From: Diplosphaera chodatii
Lineage: Eukaryota; Chlorophyta; Trebouxiophyceae; Prasiolales; Stichococcaceae
Assembly: GCA_032358165.1 (NCBI GenBank)
Contig: JAALGY010000035.1
Location: 62,001 to 126,000, forward strand
Reading direction: 5' to 3'
Length of the DNA stretch: 64,000 nucleotides
The translations under genes were made by a program, and so were the position numbers. Below, piece after piece: positions 15,072 through 26,200 of the stretch; positions within the stretch are counted from its first letter, which is position 1, and every line of letters starts with the position of its first letter. The notes under the pieces are model-generated. The model did no database searches and was not told where the DNA came from. It saw only the letters and a list, made by a program, of their open reading frames with translations.

Positions 15072-17151
15072 ATGCAGTCGCTGCAGCGTGCCGGCAGGCT
15101 GCTGCGGCAGCTGAGCATGCATGCAGAGGCCCTGGCAATGACAGCTACACCAGCTGGCAGAATGACGACGGCGGCCGAAACAAACGCTGTGGCCTCAGTC
15201 AGCATGATCACAAGGCTAGGCAGCCCCGGGGCATGGTGCCCTGGCAGCGGGGCAGCGGTGCCCGCGTACGCGCGCAGCTTTGGCAGCAGCAGCCTGAGGA
15301 GTGATGACGACGACGGCGCACCCGCCTTCCAGGGCGGCATGCTCGACAGTCAGGGTGCAGGAGAGGTGCCAGCCGGCGCCGGCCAGTCCTCGGCACTTGA
15401 CCCTCAGGCCGTCGCCGATGCCTGCGGGGCTGCAGAGCTGGACGCGCTGGCGGCCGCCGGCGAGCTGGCTTGGGCGCCCACCCGGGGCCTGCAGAACCTG
15501 CTCGGCCATGTGCACCTGACATATGATATGCCTTGGTAGGTGCGGCATTGCTGCCATGCTAGTGCGGCCATGATAGTGCGGCCATGCTGCATGACACGCT
15601 GCATGCTTTGTCAATAGCGATGAGTTCCCGACAGCAACGATGACGAGACCACCGAGTCTTGCAGCCCGGCCGTGTCCTTCGTGGGCTTCACTGCGCTGTT
15701 GATCGAGAAGAGCTGCTCCATGTGTATAGGGTGGCCACCATTGCGATCACCACAGCTGCTGTCAGAACACTGATGCTTCCAGTTGTGGTATATCAGATGA
15801 AGAACACAGCCAGGATGTCGGTGAGCATGCCTTGTTTATTATCGCTGTCCTCGGCGAGAATCGTCACGATAACGCACTCTTCGAACTGCACGAGTCGACC
15901 AAAGCTGGCATCTGTCAAATGTGGATGGCTGTGCATCTGCAGGCAGCCAGGCCAGAGATGGAGACACTCATGAAGTGGTTGAAGGAGCGGCAGGCGACAG
16001 CAGGCGACAAAGTGAGCATGCATCCACATTGACTGATCCAGCAGTGCCTGAGACTGCCATCTCCACCATTCTGCAACCTGACTTGGCTTCTACTACTGCA
16101 CTGCAGCCGGAAAGCATGCAGGCAGTCCAGGCAGAGTATTGGCAGCGTATCAACGAGATCTGGAAGAAACACAATTGCAACCCGGCCAAGAGTCTGATAT
16201 CGATCGCTCTTCAGGCACCAACATTCCTGTGCTTCTTTGCGGGACTGCGCCACCTGGCAGCTGCCAAGGTATGTCCCAGCTTGTGAGGCACTGACCGCAC
16301 ACAACCGCGCTCAGCACAGCGCCCGATAGGGCGACAATTGCTCATCAGCGTGATTACCCCGCGTGCAGGTGCCATCTCTGATGGACGGCGGTGCACTCTG
16401 GTTCACAGACCTGACGGTCGCAGACCCCACGTATGCGCTGCCGGTTTTGTCCAGCCTGACATTCCTGGCCACCGTGGAGCTGGGGGCGGCGGACGGCATG
16501 CAGGGCCAGCCGCCCGAGACGCTCCGGAAGATGAAGATGGCGATGCGCGCCCTGGCCGTCATCATTGTGCCCGTGACCATGAGCATGCCAGCGGTGCGTG
16601 GTCGAATGACATGGACCCCTGTGCAACTTGTATCTTCATGGACTGCTCTCACGCCGTGATGATTGCACACCATGCTGTGCAATCATGAGCCATGCAGCAG
16701 ATGCAAGCATAGTCTTGATCAAAGGTGGCTGCCGGATGCTGCAGGGGGTGTTTGTCTATTGGTGCACCTCCAACCTGTTTTCGCTGGTGCAGACAGCAGG
16801 TGAAATCACTTTCAGCCGGTTGCCTGACGCCATGGATTCGTCGATCATAGGCAGGAGCATGCCTTTGCGGCCCTGGAACGTGCTGATGCCGGCTGTTTCG
16901 TGCCTGCAGTCCTGAAGGTTACTGGCCTCAGGAAGGTGCTTGGCCTGCCAGCACTTGGCCTCAGACCTGCAGCGGCAGCCACGGCGGAGCCATTCCAGAC
17001 CTTCTCCAGCCGCCCGCCTCCCCGCAGCCGTCCCTCGGGCAGCACGCCAGCCGGTGTGACAGCGCCACAGACGTATGACGTCCAGCCGCTGCCTGCAGAC
17101 GGCCGCAAGGGGGCGAAGCGGCGGAGCTCGCGGGGCAGAAAGGGACGGTAG
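15072..17151 (+). CDS. OXA1: Mitochondrial inner-membrane insertase OXA1 (YidC/Oxa1/Alb3 family)
   Basis: The protein inserts mitochondrially made and some imported proteins into the inner membrane. ATG 15072 starts a presequence rich in Arg, Ser and Ala, arguing for mitochondria over the plastid Alb3 branch. Exon 1 ends in YDMPW, and the junction to ATIAITTAAVRTLMLPVVVY rebuilds the first conserved membrane segment of the family. Then come RPEMETLMKWLKERQATAGD, YWQRINEIWKKHNCNPAKSL with SIALQAPTFLCFFAGLRHLA (second segment), ALPVLSSLTFLATVELGA (third), LAVIIVPVTMSMPA (fourth) and GVFVYWCTSNLFSLVQT (fifth). The C-terminal tail is basic (KGAKRRSSRGRKGR), as expected for the ribosome-binding tail of OXA1. 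Roughly seven exons. Confidence 0.88.
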
Positions 17152-17555
17152 CTGATGCAAGGGCGCGGGCAACATTCTTCTGTATAGCACCTGCCGATTG
17201 ATAATGCCTTCCACGTTTCATAGTAGAGTGTTTCAGAGTACAGTTCCTTGGGTGGCTTTGCACATCTGCACCAGTATTCAGGGACCCCCATGCATTTCAA
17301 TCAACGGATGCCGGAAGCACCCAGCTCCCCAGAGCTGCTTCCACCGAAGTATACAGTCACAGTTTCCACTTCTTTCCACCGTGGTATGCTCACAGTGTGC
17401 TGATTCGTCAAAGATGTTCCATATTTACCGTCTTGGCGTCCTGAAGTAGCAGCTGGGCACATCCTCAACACTTGTGCTTCGTCTTGACTGATAGACTCTG
17501 GAGGTGTACCTCCGCGCTGCAGCGTGCTGAGTGCCGGCGATTGTTACACCAAGCC
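17152..17555. other. Tandem intergenic gap between OXA1 and the PH-WW gene
   Basis: About 400 bases, presumably OXA1 3' UTR plus the next gene's promoter and leader. The next frame is open upstream of its ATG only to a TTG. No separate gene is seen. Confidence 0.5.
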
Positions 17556-19833
17556 ATGGAAGGCTTTCAGGGCGTCACGGAGCAGTTTCACGTCAGATTG
17601 GTGTCTGACAGCGAGGGCACAGAGCCAGTCGTGTGCCAGGTCTCGCTGGATGGCCTGTTCCTGCTCTCGCCAGACGGCCACCGCACCAAGCGCAAGTTTC
17701 CGCTGAACCACATCAGCCGTTGGGCGCTGCGCGGCAGCTCGCTGGTGCTGTACACGCGCACGCCGGTGGATGTTGAGGAGCGCACCGTGACGCTGCAGGG
17801 CGATGACCGCGTCATCCGCAGCGTGCTGGACACCCTCACCTGCTGCTGCATGCAGTGCGTTGTCGTTATGTTGCTGCGCGTCGTGATGTAGATCTCGCAT
17901 ACTTCCTAATGTTGCTGCACAGGGTGGGCTGCAGCTGCTGTGCTGATGACACCCTCAGCCGAAAGACTGTATCACAAAGGTCAATCATTGCTGCAGGATG
18001 GTGGAGCTGCTGCAGACGTCGAACGAGTCCACGGACAACGACCGCCAGGTTGCGGAGTCCCTGTCTGCAACACTGAACGGCGGTAGCGGCAGTCGGAGGC
18101 GGGCGCAGCTGGTGAGCATTGGTCCCACCCCTGTAAGTGCACGTCACTGCCTATTGTCCCCGTCTTCTGTATGCCTCCTGAAGAACGTGCATGCAGCCGT
18201 CCGACTTGCATGTACAGCAACAAAGCAACGATGTGTTGTATACTGCAGTCGGCGGATGAGGTGGAGTTTTGGCGCAGCCCGGAGAAAGCGGGCTGGATGT
18301 ACTCCCAGGGGGAAGTCATCAAGACCTGGCGCCGCCGCTGGTTCGTGCTGAAGCAGGGCTTCCTCTTCCGCTTCGCCGATCAGAATGTCGACCATGCCTC
18401 CAAGCCGCGGGGCATTGTGGACCTCACCAACGTGTAGGACGTGAGCGATGGTCGTGAAGCCACCAGCAAGTCCAACTCCATCAAACTGTCGACTGCAGTC
18501 GGCCAGGTGATTGTGCCGACATCACGCTCAATATAATGGCTTCTTCCTGCCTCCACATCATTTGCGACTGTAAGCCTTCACAGTGTCATCCGCTGCGGCA
18601 TGTACGTTGTGTTGCTATGCTCAAGAGATTTGGCACTCTGCAACGACTGCTCCACACATGTGTGTCTGTGGGCGACGTGCAGGTGTGCTACCTGTGCGAC
18701 AGCGAGACGGAGCAGGTGGAGTGGCTGTCCGCATTGGAGGGCACCGTGCTGCGCATTGTGCGCTCCGCTGCGGGGATTGATGAGGATGCGGCCGCCGCAG
18801 TGTCTGCGTCAGCAAAGCCCGCCAAGCCGGCACGTGATGAGAAGCAGCACAACAGCGAGTGGGCCCGCAAGCTGGAGGCTGGCTTCTCCTCCACATCCGC
18901 CCGCCACGGCGGCGGCGCAGCGGACACCGGTGGCAACCCCATGGTCAAGGTGGTCGGCTTTGACAGCGCGGGGCAGGACGACTATGGCGGCGCTCAGCCC
19001 TCCCAGTACAACGACTACAGCAGCAGTGGCGCTGGCTACAGCAGCATTGCTGGGTGCGCAGCTGTCCTCTTCGAAGGCCCAAACACCTTGCGCCAACCAG
19101 TGGACTATATGCTCTGCTAACATGACTGCATGAGCCGACTCCAGCTGGTCGTTACAATGAGATCAGTTTGCCCCAAGTAGCTGTCTTTGGATGTCAGATG
19201 ATGACCACTGTATGGCATGTGCTGTGCTACAGGTATGGCGATGTAGCGGGCGCAAAGCAGACGCCGAGGCAGCAGCCTCTGGTGTCTGTCAGCTATGGCA
19301 ACTACCCGCCTCAGGCATCCAACGACAGCGACACATCCGCCTATGCGTCCTATGATCCGTACACCTCCGCGACCCAGCACCATCAGCAGCAGCAGCAGCA
19401 GCTTGCCAGTGCACAGCCTCCCCAGCCTTATGGCCAGCCGGCAGTCGAACAAAGCGGCGGCGGTTACCATGCGTCTGGCCAGCACCCCAACTATATGGAC
19501 TACACGCCCCAGCAGTCGTACGCGGCCAGCTCCTATCAGACACTGCCATACGCATCCGCGCCTGCACTGGCACCCCAGGTGTGTCGAGCAAACGGACTCT
19601 GCCCCGACACTCTGTGGGCTGGACGTGATCAGGAAGATGCTGTAGCCTCTGCATGCGTGCAAATTGCGTACGATTGGGACTGTAAGCAGCAACCTAGGCA
19701 ACGAGCTGTTTTGTTGCTGCAGGCGTCAGCGCCAGTGCACTCCTCCTGGCAGATGCACCATGCGCCAGATGGCCGGCCTTACTGGGCCAACACGCAGACT
19801 GGCGTCACGCAGTGGGAGCCACCTGCCAGCTGA
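17556..19833 (+). CDS. PH-domain / WW-domain adaptor protein, with an in-frame TAG
   Basis: I recognise domains but no named family. From ATG 17556, exons 1-2 encode a PH-like beta domain (RLVSDSEGTEPVVCQVSLDG, ISRWALRGSSLVLYTRTP) ending in a helix (LDTLTCCCMQMVELLQTSNE; junction resolved in frame). A second PH domain, 18250-18760, closely resembles Arabidopsis AtPH1: KAGWMYSQGEVIKTWRRRWF, VLKQGFLFRF, PRGIVDLTNV, then SNSIKLSTAVGQ and CDSETEQVEWLSALEG. Such domains bind phosphoinositides. A long Gln/Tyr/Ser-rich region follows, and the last exon is a WW domain (SSWQMHHAPDGRPYWANTQT, QWEPP), a proline-motif binder. TAG at 18435-18437 interrupts the second PH domain in frame, with clear homology continuing after it. 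A gene caller may split this locus at that point. Likely role is membrane-to-protein scaffolding, by inference. Confidence 0.68.
18435..18437 (+). other. In-frame TAG inside a conserved PH domain
   Basis: The codon lies between LTNV and DVSDGREATSKSNSIKL, in one unbroken frame of the same exon. The residues on both sides align with the AtPH1 domain, so no intron can remove the TAG without deleting conserved sequence. A CAG-to-TAG change would explain it. Confidence 0.8.
19385..19401 (+). repeat. Short CAG run coding for glutamine
   Basis: A run of CAG units codes for about five glutamines in the low-complexity region of the PH-WW gene. It is the smallest of three such tracts in the window. 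Confidence 0.8.
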
Positions 19834-20551
19834 TCAGGCCACAAACCTGTTGAACACTCGCACGTACTGCAGGTTTTAATTTGGATGTATGTATGATTTG
19901 GATGTATTTACGAGCATCAAGTGTTGGCTCAACGGCAAGAAACAGAGTGGACGGCCTGCTAGCTACCAGCCAGTGCGATATGTCAGTGAACTGGTCGTGG
20001 TTACTTTGACGGACAAACATGGCATCAACCTGGTGATGATGTACACTGAAGGCTCACATGAACGAATTGCGCAGTTGCCCAGGTTTGTGATGCAGCATGC
20101 TGCACCAGAAGTCCAGAAACCATTGTGGGCACGCAACCATGCCACGGGTTGCCTGCGTGGCTGCATTAAGCTTGCCTCGATTGAACCAAATGGGGATATT
20201 GACAAGAAGGCCCAAAAGGAGGACCAGCATATCGAAAAGGCCGACAGCGGATTAGATAGGGAATAAGAACGGTTGAATAGGGCATTGGCGTAATTTGCCA
20301 AGTTTCCCGGCGCCATCTTCCCCCCGAAGCTGGAAAGCGCCGCCTAATCCAGTCCAGAGGCCCTTTTCGTTCCGGCATAGTCGCACGCCTTGACTCGACG
20401 GCCCCGCCCCCTCTCAAGCAGGTGCGCTACGAAGTGTAGCTGTGTGCTGCACGCTCAACTGCGCTGCCATGCCTTTTGCAGCCGTCCAAATGCCTGAAAC
20501 CAGTGCCCTGCGTGTTAGGGACCGGCCTCGCCGGGCCGCACGCGGGTCAGC
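19834..20551. other. Intergenic region with one unassigned 125-codon frame
   Basis: About 720 bases separate the PH-WW stop and the HMG-protein start. A plus-strand ATG frame runs 19889-20266 (125 residues, starting MYDLDVFTSIKCWLNG). It has no domain, signal or repeat I recognise, and an antisense frame of similar length overlaps it, so I do not call it a gene. The last 200 bases are GC-rich and include CCCCGCCCCC and TTTCCCGGCGCC, compatible with a promoter for the HMG gene but not proof of one. Confidence 0.4.
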
Positions 20552-22705
20552 ATGTCGCCTGAGGACGTCGACGTGCTCCTCTACGTCGCGAACGCCAGCA
20601 TCAGCTTTCAGCAGCACATCGTCGGTGAGGGCTGCACCCTGCTGCGGGTTGTTGTTTCGCGAAGACGACCGTTTCGAACCAGCCTGCAATCGACTACACT
20701 CCGCAGATCGACGTATCTGCCTACCGCGTCGACAGCCTGAAATGCTGTGAGAAAGGCGCACGTTTCTCCGCAGCTTGTGCCTTTACAGATGTTCGAAGGC
20801 AGCACCAGCTGCAGCATCACTTGCCTTAGGTGGTGTCCTGAACGCAAGTACGCCATCCATGATCACTACAAGCAATGTCCAACAAGTGCGTTATATAGCT
20901 GTCCTGCGGGCAGCAGCTGTCGTGTCATTTTGACCCGCGAAAGCAGCTGTGGCGTGCGCATGATCCAGGTTGTCTGTTGCATTCCAATGAAGCCATATTG
21001 GTCGTGACCAGTGTCTGACAAGACTGCATCATATTGCGAGAGGCTTGCTTGATCAGCTTTCGAAACTGCCAGGTCTAAGATGTGACATGGCTGTCTGCAA
21101 TGTGTTGGCTCCGCCAGGCTGTCTTTGAAACCTAGGGTTTGTACATTGCTGCAAACTGGTGCTACTTCATGATGTTGGTTGTGCTCGGCTGCAGAGGCGC
21201 TGACGCAGTACAAGCACACGGGCCAGCTGCCGAATGGGGGTGCTGCGGGCCTTGCGGGGCTGGCCTCCCCCAGGAAGCGCGGCAAGAAGCCCAAGCTCAA
21301 CAAGGACGGCTCTGAGAAGCAACCTCGCAAGCCGACGGCCTACAACGCATGGATGCAGGCCAAGGTGTGCAACGCATCAGAAGTGGTGCAGACCTCATTT
21401 GGCATGAACACCACAACCTGGGCAATCGCACAGTGCACCAGCTGTTGATGATTGGCAGCCGTGCGGGAGTACTAACACATGCGTGTGTCGGGGTATGCAG
21501 CTGAAGGAGCTGAAGGAGGCGGTGGGGCACGACCCGGAGCAGAAGCACGTGGACACCTTCAAGCAGGCGGCGCACATCTGGGCGGAGCTGCCCAAGGAGG
21601 AGAAGGACCGCATCAACGCCGAGTTCCGGGTGCGCCCCCGCCCCGCACCGCCGTACCTGCTGCTCTGTTCCCCGACGTCCGACGTCCTGTCTTGATCTCT
21701 ATGATAGCAGCTCTATGGGGTCTTGACGACCAGCATACTCAGTACGTCTTCTGCTTGCAGCTGCATACTGGTTGGATATCCAACGACTGACACCCAACAA
21801 CACCATTTGCAAGCCTTCAAAGATCTTGCTCGCCATTCCTGCTGTAGGAGAAGGCGAAGGAGGCTGCCCCGTCGATTGGCGGCAACGCAGCGGAGGCGGA
21901 CGCGGCGCTGGACGCTGCCGGCGAGGAGGACGAGGACGATGAGGATGACGAGGTGCTGTGGTGCTGTGGAGTGCAGGATATGCCCCACGGGCACTGCCTG
22001 ACAACACGGCTGAACGCACTGTCGTATCTGCCTGGGCATGTTTGCCAGCGACAGCGCAACGTCTGAGTGGCAGCAGCACCACACTGGTCGCTGGGTTGCA
22101 GGGGGAGGGGGCGGCGGCGCCGGTGGGCGTGCTGGCTCCGCCGGAGTCGTCCTCGGAGGACACCTCAGACGAAGAGGAGGAGGCCCCGGTGCAGCCTCCT
22201 CTCCCATCCTCCAGCTGCATCAAACCATGTTGATCACAGTTGCTGTCCTATGCCCTCTTTACAGCAAGGTTTGCGCATTGTGCCCGCTGATCCTGGTGCG
22301 GAATTACAGACAATGTTAAAGCAGGCTTTGTGACACCAGCAGACACCTGCACCAAAGCCGAAGCCTGCGCCACAGCCGGTGCCGGTTACTCCAAACACAG
22401 ATGGCAAGAAGAAGAAGAAGCGGAAGCAGGTGGGCGCACTCTGGGTTGTTACGCTTAATGTTGGCTGCCTCCGTAATGCACCTGATTCCGTGCATTGGGT
22501 GGACATCAAACAGCTCAGCATACTTGGCAACAGGGGTTGAGTGGCACGGTTGCTTCGATGCTGATACATGTACAACCGTTTCATGGGGATTGTAACCCGG
22601 CTATCTGCGCAGGCGGCTGATCTGCCACCCATCAAGCTTGAGGCGACTGCGGCCGATAACGACAAGCAAAAGAAGAAGAAAAAGAAGAAGGACAATGCTG
22701 CGTGA
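20552..22705 (+). CDS. Small nuclear protein with an HMG / YABBY-like box
   Basis: This is probably a chromatin or DNA-binding protein. Seven exons can be placed exactly: 20552-20624, 21195-21364, 21501-21629, 21848-21952, 22102-22188, 22343-22429 and 22613-22705. They join in frame to 247 residues. The first 65 residues have no zinc finger I can see and end in a basic stretch (SPRKRGKKPKLNKDG). The box, about residues 68-130, reads RKPTAYNAWMQAKLKELKEA then HVDTFKQAAHIWAELPKEEK. Its spacing (AYN, LK, F, AA, WA, P) resembles plant YABBY boxes as well as HMG boxes. The remainder is an acidic region (AAGEEDEDDEDDE; SSEDTSDEEEE), a Pro/Lys linker and a lysine-rich tail, a plausible nuclear localisation signal. 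It is convergent with the giant WD40 gene. Confidence 0.82.
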
Positions 22706-23241
22706 GGATCGTGGCTTGGGATGCGAACCGCTGGGTGCAAGCACATCTAGAACAGCCGCTGCTTTGCACATCAGAGCCGGTAGGGTCTGATGGCTATTCC
22801 CAAGACTTCAGGCGGCATCCTGATGCAACAGCTGTTACTGTAGGACAGCGGGAAATGTTTTGGTGAGACTCAGGGTTTGGTTTTCAGTGATTTCAAAGTT
22901 TGAAATTGCAAAAAGCGTGATTTTGGACATGGCCTAATACCCTTGCATCTGCCAGTGCCAAACCCTGTGCAAATTACATGCATCCCCAGCATGGCCTGCT
23001 GCAGCATACAGCAGCCATAAGCTGCATGTAACAAACGGAAAGCGGAAGCAGGAAAGTCCCACGCTTGTCGATCCCTCCCGACACTGAGCCCCTCGAAACT
23101 CTCAAATGAACACTGTGCAACAGAACCTGACTCCGCAAGTGCAGGTGACGCACCATCACACTTCCTCCCTTGCTGACTCTGCGGTCTGGACATTCCTTCA
23201 TGTCCCCTTCTAGGCTACTGCGGCGGCCCTTGAGGTGGGTA
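22706..23241. other. Convergent 3' intergenic gap
   Basis: About 540 bases lie between the HMG-protein stop and the WD40 giant's stop. A minus-strand frame at 23193-22870 has no recognisable content. No RNA or terminator structure is clear. Confidence 0.5.
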
Positions 23242-26200
23242 TCAGACCGGCAAAAAGTGCACACAGCCTGCATGACACAATATCACCGCTAACCAACCTT
23301 CGGATCTCGACTGGCCAAACAGTCAGCTTCATGTGATGCTGCATGAGACACCCACATGTAGCAGCGGCACAAGAAAATTCCGTACCATTGTCGGCTCCGG
23401 CAATGAGCACGGTGCGGCTGTCGAGCTGACTGATGGCACAGCAGCTGAGCCCCGTGTCTGCCACGAAGAAGGCGCGAAGTTGACCTGCAATGCGGAGGTG
23501 GACACGGTGCTTCAGGTGCACGAGACCACAAGCAAGCATGGCACCACGAGCATGACAAGCTACAGACGCCGGCGTGTTCGACAACATGCATAGCGTGCTG
23601 CAAGGGCGGGCAGCGGCACCTGTCTGGGCGGACCATAGGCGCAGCGTCGCATCCGCGCCGACGGTCAGCACCGACGCCGCGTCGGGGGAGATGGCGGCGT
23701 CCGCGATGGCGGAGGCGTGGCCCGTGAGGCGCGCCGTCTGCCGCGCAGTGCTGAAGTTGTACACCGCGCCCCGCTCCCCCGCCAGCACCACGCACAGGCT
23801 GTCATCCGCTGACAGCCGCACCGCGGTCGGCGCCCCGCCCGGCCGCAGCACCGCACGGCAGGCGCCGCTCCTCAGGTCCTGCATGACAGGGTGCCAACAG
23901 TCAGGCTTGACATGACGTGCCAAGGGTACGTAGAGTGGCTGCGCCGGAGCACTGCAAGATTCGGCGTGCCGGGAAGCATCAGGTCGTGGTAGTGTACCCA
24001 GCAGCGCGCGGTGCCATCATCACTGATCGTGACCGCCCGCTGACCGCAGCCGGCAATTGCCGCAGCTGTGACGCTGTCTTCATGCCCTGCAAACAGTCCG
24101 TGGTATTGTAAAGCTCTGCACTCGACAAAAACACCGGCACACATTTCAGTATGAAGACAACGTGTCTGGAGGATGAGAAGAGGATCGCAGCAGACCTGCC
24201 AGCTCAATGCTCGACTCCTGTTCCACATCCCAAAACCGCGCTGTGTGGTCCTGGAGATGCAGACACACAATGTTGTGATGCCGGCCTGCCCTCTGCTGGT
24301 AGAGCTGCAACAGCGTGAAGCACCGGCAGAGGAGTCCGTGGCGGATGCAAACACGGCGTCGAACCTTGGAGACGGTGAGGACGTGGCTGGCGTCAGGCGA
24401 CAGGTAGGCGGCATTCACGCCGCCCGAGTGCACCTGCGGCATGTGCCACTGCCCCCGCTTCTGCAGGACACGGGTGCACACACCCTGCTGCAGGTCCCAC
24501 ACCGCGACGCTGCTGTCGTACAGCACCACCACCGCTCTGCTGCCATCTGCTGACGCTGAGATGGACCGCATGCGACTGCCGGCGGCAGCCTCTAGCCTGC
24601 ATGCCGACTCAAACCTGCCGTCCGTCATGTTCCACGAGTTGACCTGCGTCATCAGCAACAGCTTGTTGGTTGCATCTGCAAGGACAGGGCCATGGCTGCA
24701 GCACACAGCAGAATTGCCCAACGCCAGTGCCATTTGCAGTTGGCACTGCCGGCAGGCACTCACCTGCCGATCGCCTGAGGCTGTCAGGAGGCGCACCCCG
24801 TCTGACAGGAAGCGGCCATAGCGCAGCGAGGTGGCGTGGCCCTGCACCCACCAGCACTGCCGTCCTGCCCATGACCAACACCACTGGGGCGGCTGCTGTT
24901 GCACAACTGCAGACTTGGCAGCATTGGCTGGCGTGTGAGCGTTGCCCACCTCCAGAGTGGCCAGGCACTGGCCCGGGGCGCTGCCGCCGGCGCTGCCCAG
25001 CGCCCACACCTTGGCGGCGTCATCTCCGATCGAAGCCACACGGCAGCCATCTGGGCTGAGCTGCAGCGACGTCACCTTGCCAGCGTGCGGCGGGATGAGC
25101 TTCTTTGAGTCCGCCAGCAGGTTCCACACACGGGCGCTGTGGTCAGCTGACGCTGTTGCTGCAAACCTGCATTGTAGGCGATACACCTGTGAGAAGGCTA
25201 CCCGTATGTGCTGCAGTAACCCTAAGGATCCCCATAGCTAACGTGGGCATTAGAGGACAGCTCTGGCTGCTCAGCACCCTTACCGAGCTGAGCGGACCAA
25301 TTGTAAACAGGCCGTGTACCTGATGCACGAAGCTGCGTGAAACTGACCTGCTCTTTCGTGTCATCACCGCGGCAGTCACGCTAGCACTGTGGCCCTGCAA
25401 TGTCGCCAGCAGCTCCCCTGTGACCAGGTCCCACACCATGCCCAGTGTGTCACCACTGGTGGTGACCGCCTTGCACCCGTCTGCTGAGATGGTCGCGCTG
25501 GTCACGAAGCCGCCATGGCCGCTCAGGACCTGCAGCAGGACAGCCGCGCCCGCCCCTCAGTGCAGGCGTCCCCGGGCGTCAACAGGGACTGCAGCACTTG
25601 TGGGCAGGGTGCAGTGCATGCGCACTGCTGAGGGCATCTCGATCAGCCACGGAGGCGCGCACCTGCAGGCAGTCGCCGGCTGGGATGCTCCACAGGCGGG
25701 CGGTGCCGTCGTCGCTGGCGGTGAGCGCGGTGCCGCCGTCCTCCGACAGCGCCACCTGGTTGAGGCGGCCAGAGTGGCCCTCCAGCACGGCTCGGCACCT
25801 GCCGTCCGCCAAGTTCCACACCCTGCCGGTCCCCGCACCACAGCAGACTCAGCCCCCGTTGCCAACACATTTGCCATACAGCAAGTCTTCTCTGCATCTT
25901 CTGCTGTCATGAATGCTGCTGTTCGTCTGATGGAAGGAAGGAGGAAGATCCAGAAAGGTGAAGTGCAGGCCACTGTGACCAGGTTTACAGCGAAAGCAGC
26001 ACCTGGCCGTGTGGTCATGGGACGCTGTCACTGCAGTGCGCCCAGACGGCGTGATCTTGACGTCTGTGACCCAACCGCTATGGCCCTCAAGCGTCGCTGT
26101 GCACTGCCCGGTCGTCAGGTCGTAACACCGGGCTCGGAAGTCGGCTGACGCTGTGACTGCTGTCCGCCCATCCTTTGTCAGCGCGATCGCGTGCAGCGCA

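Noticed and set aside
18435..18437. Genetic-code change (TAG = glutamine) as the explanation for the internal TAG
   Set aside because: RPL23 ends naturally at TAG at its conserved C-terminus, so TAG terminates translation in this genome.
21699..22223. 174-codon minus-strand frame over the HMG gene
   Set aside because: It overlaps exons whose plus-strand splicing joins perfectly in frame to a recognisable protein.
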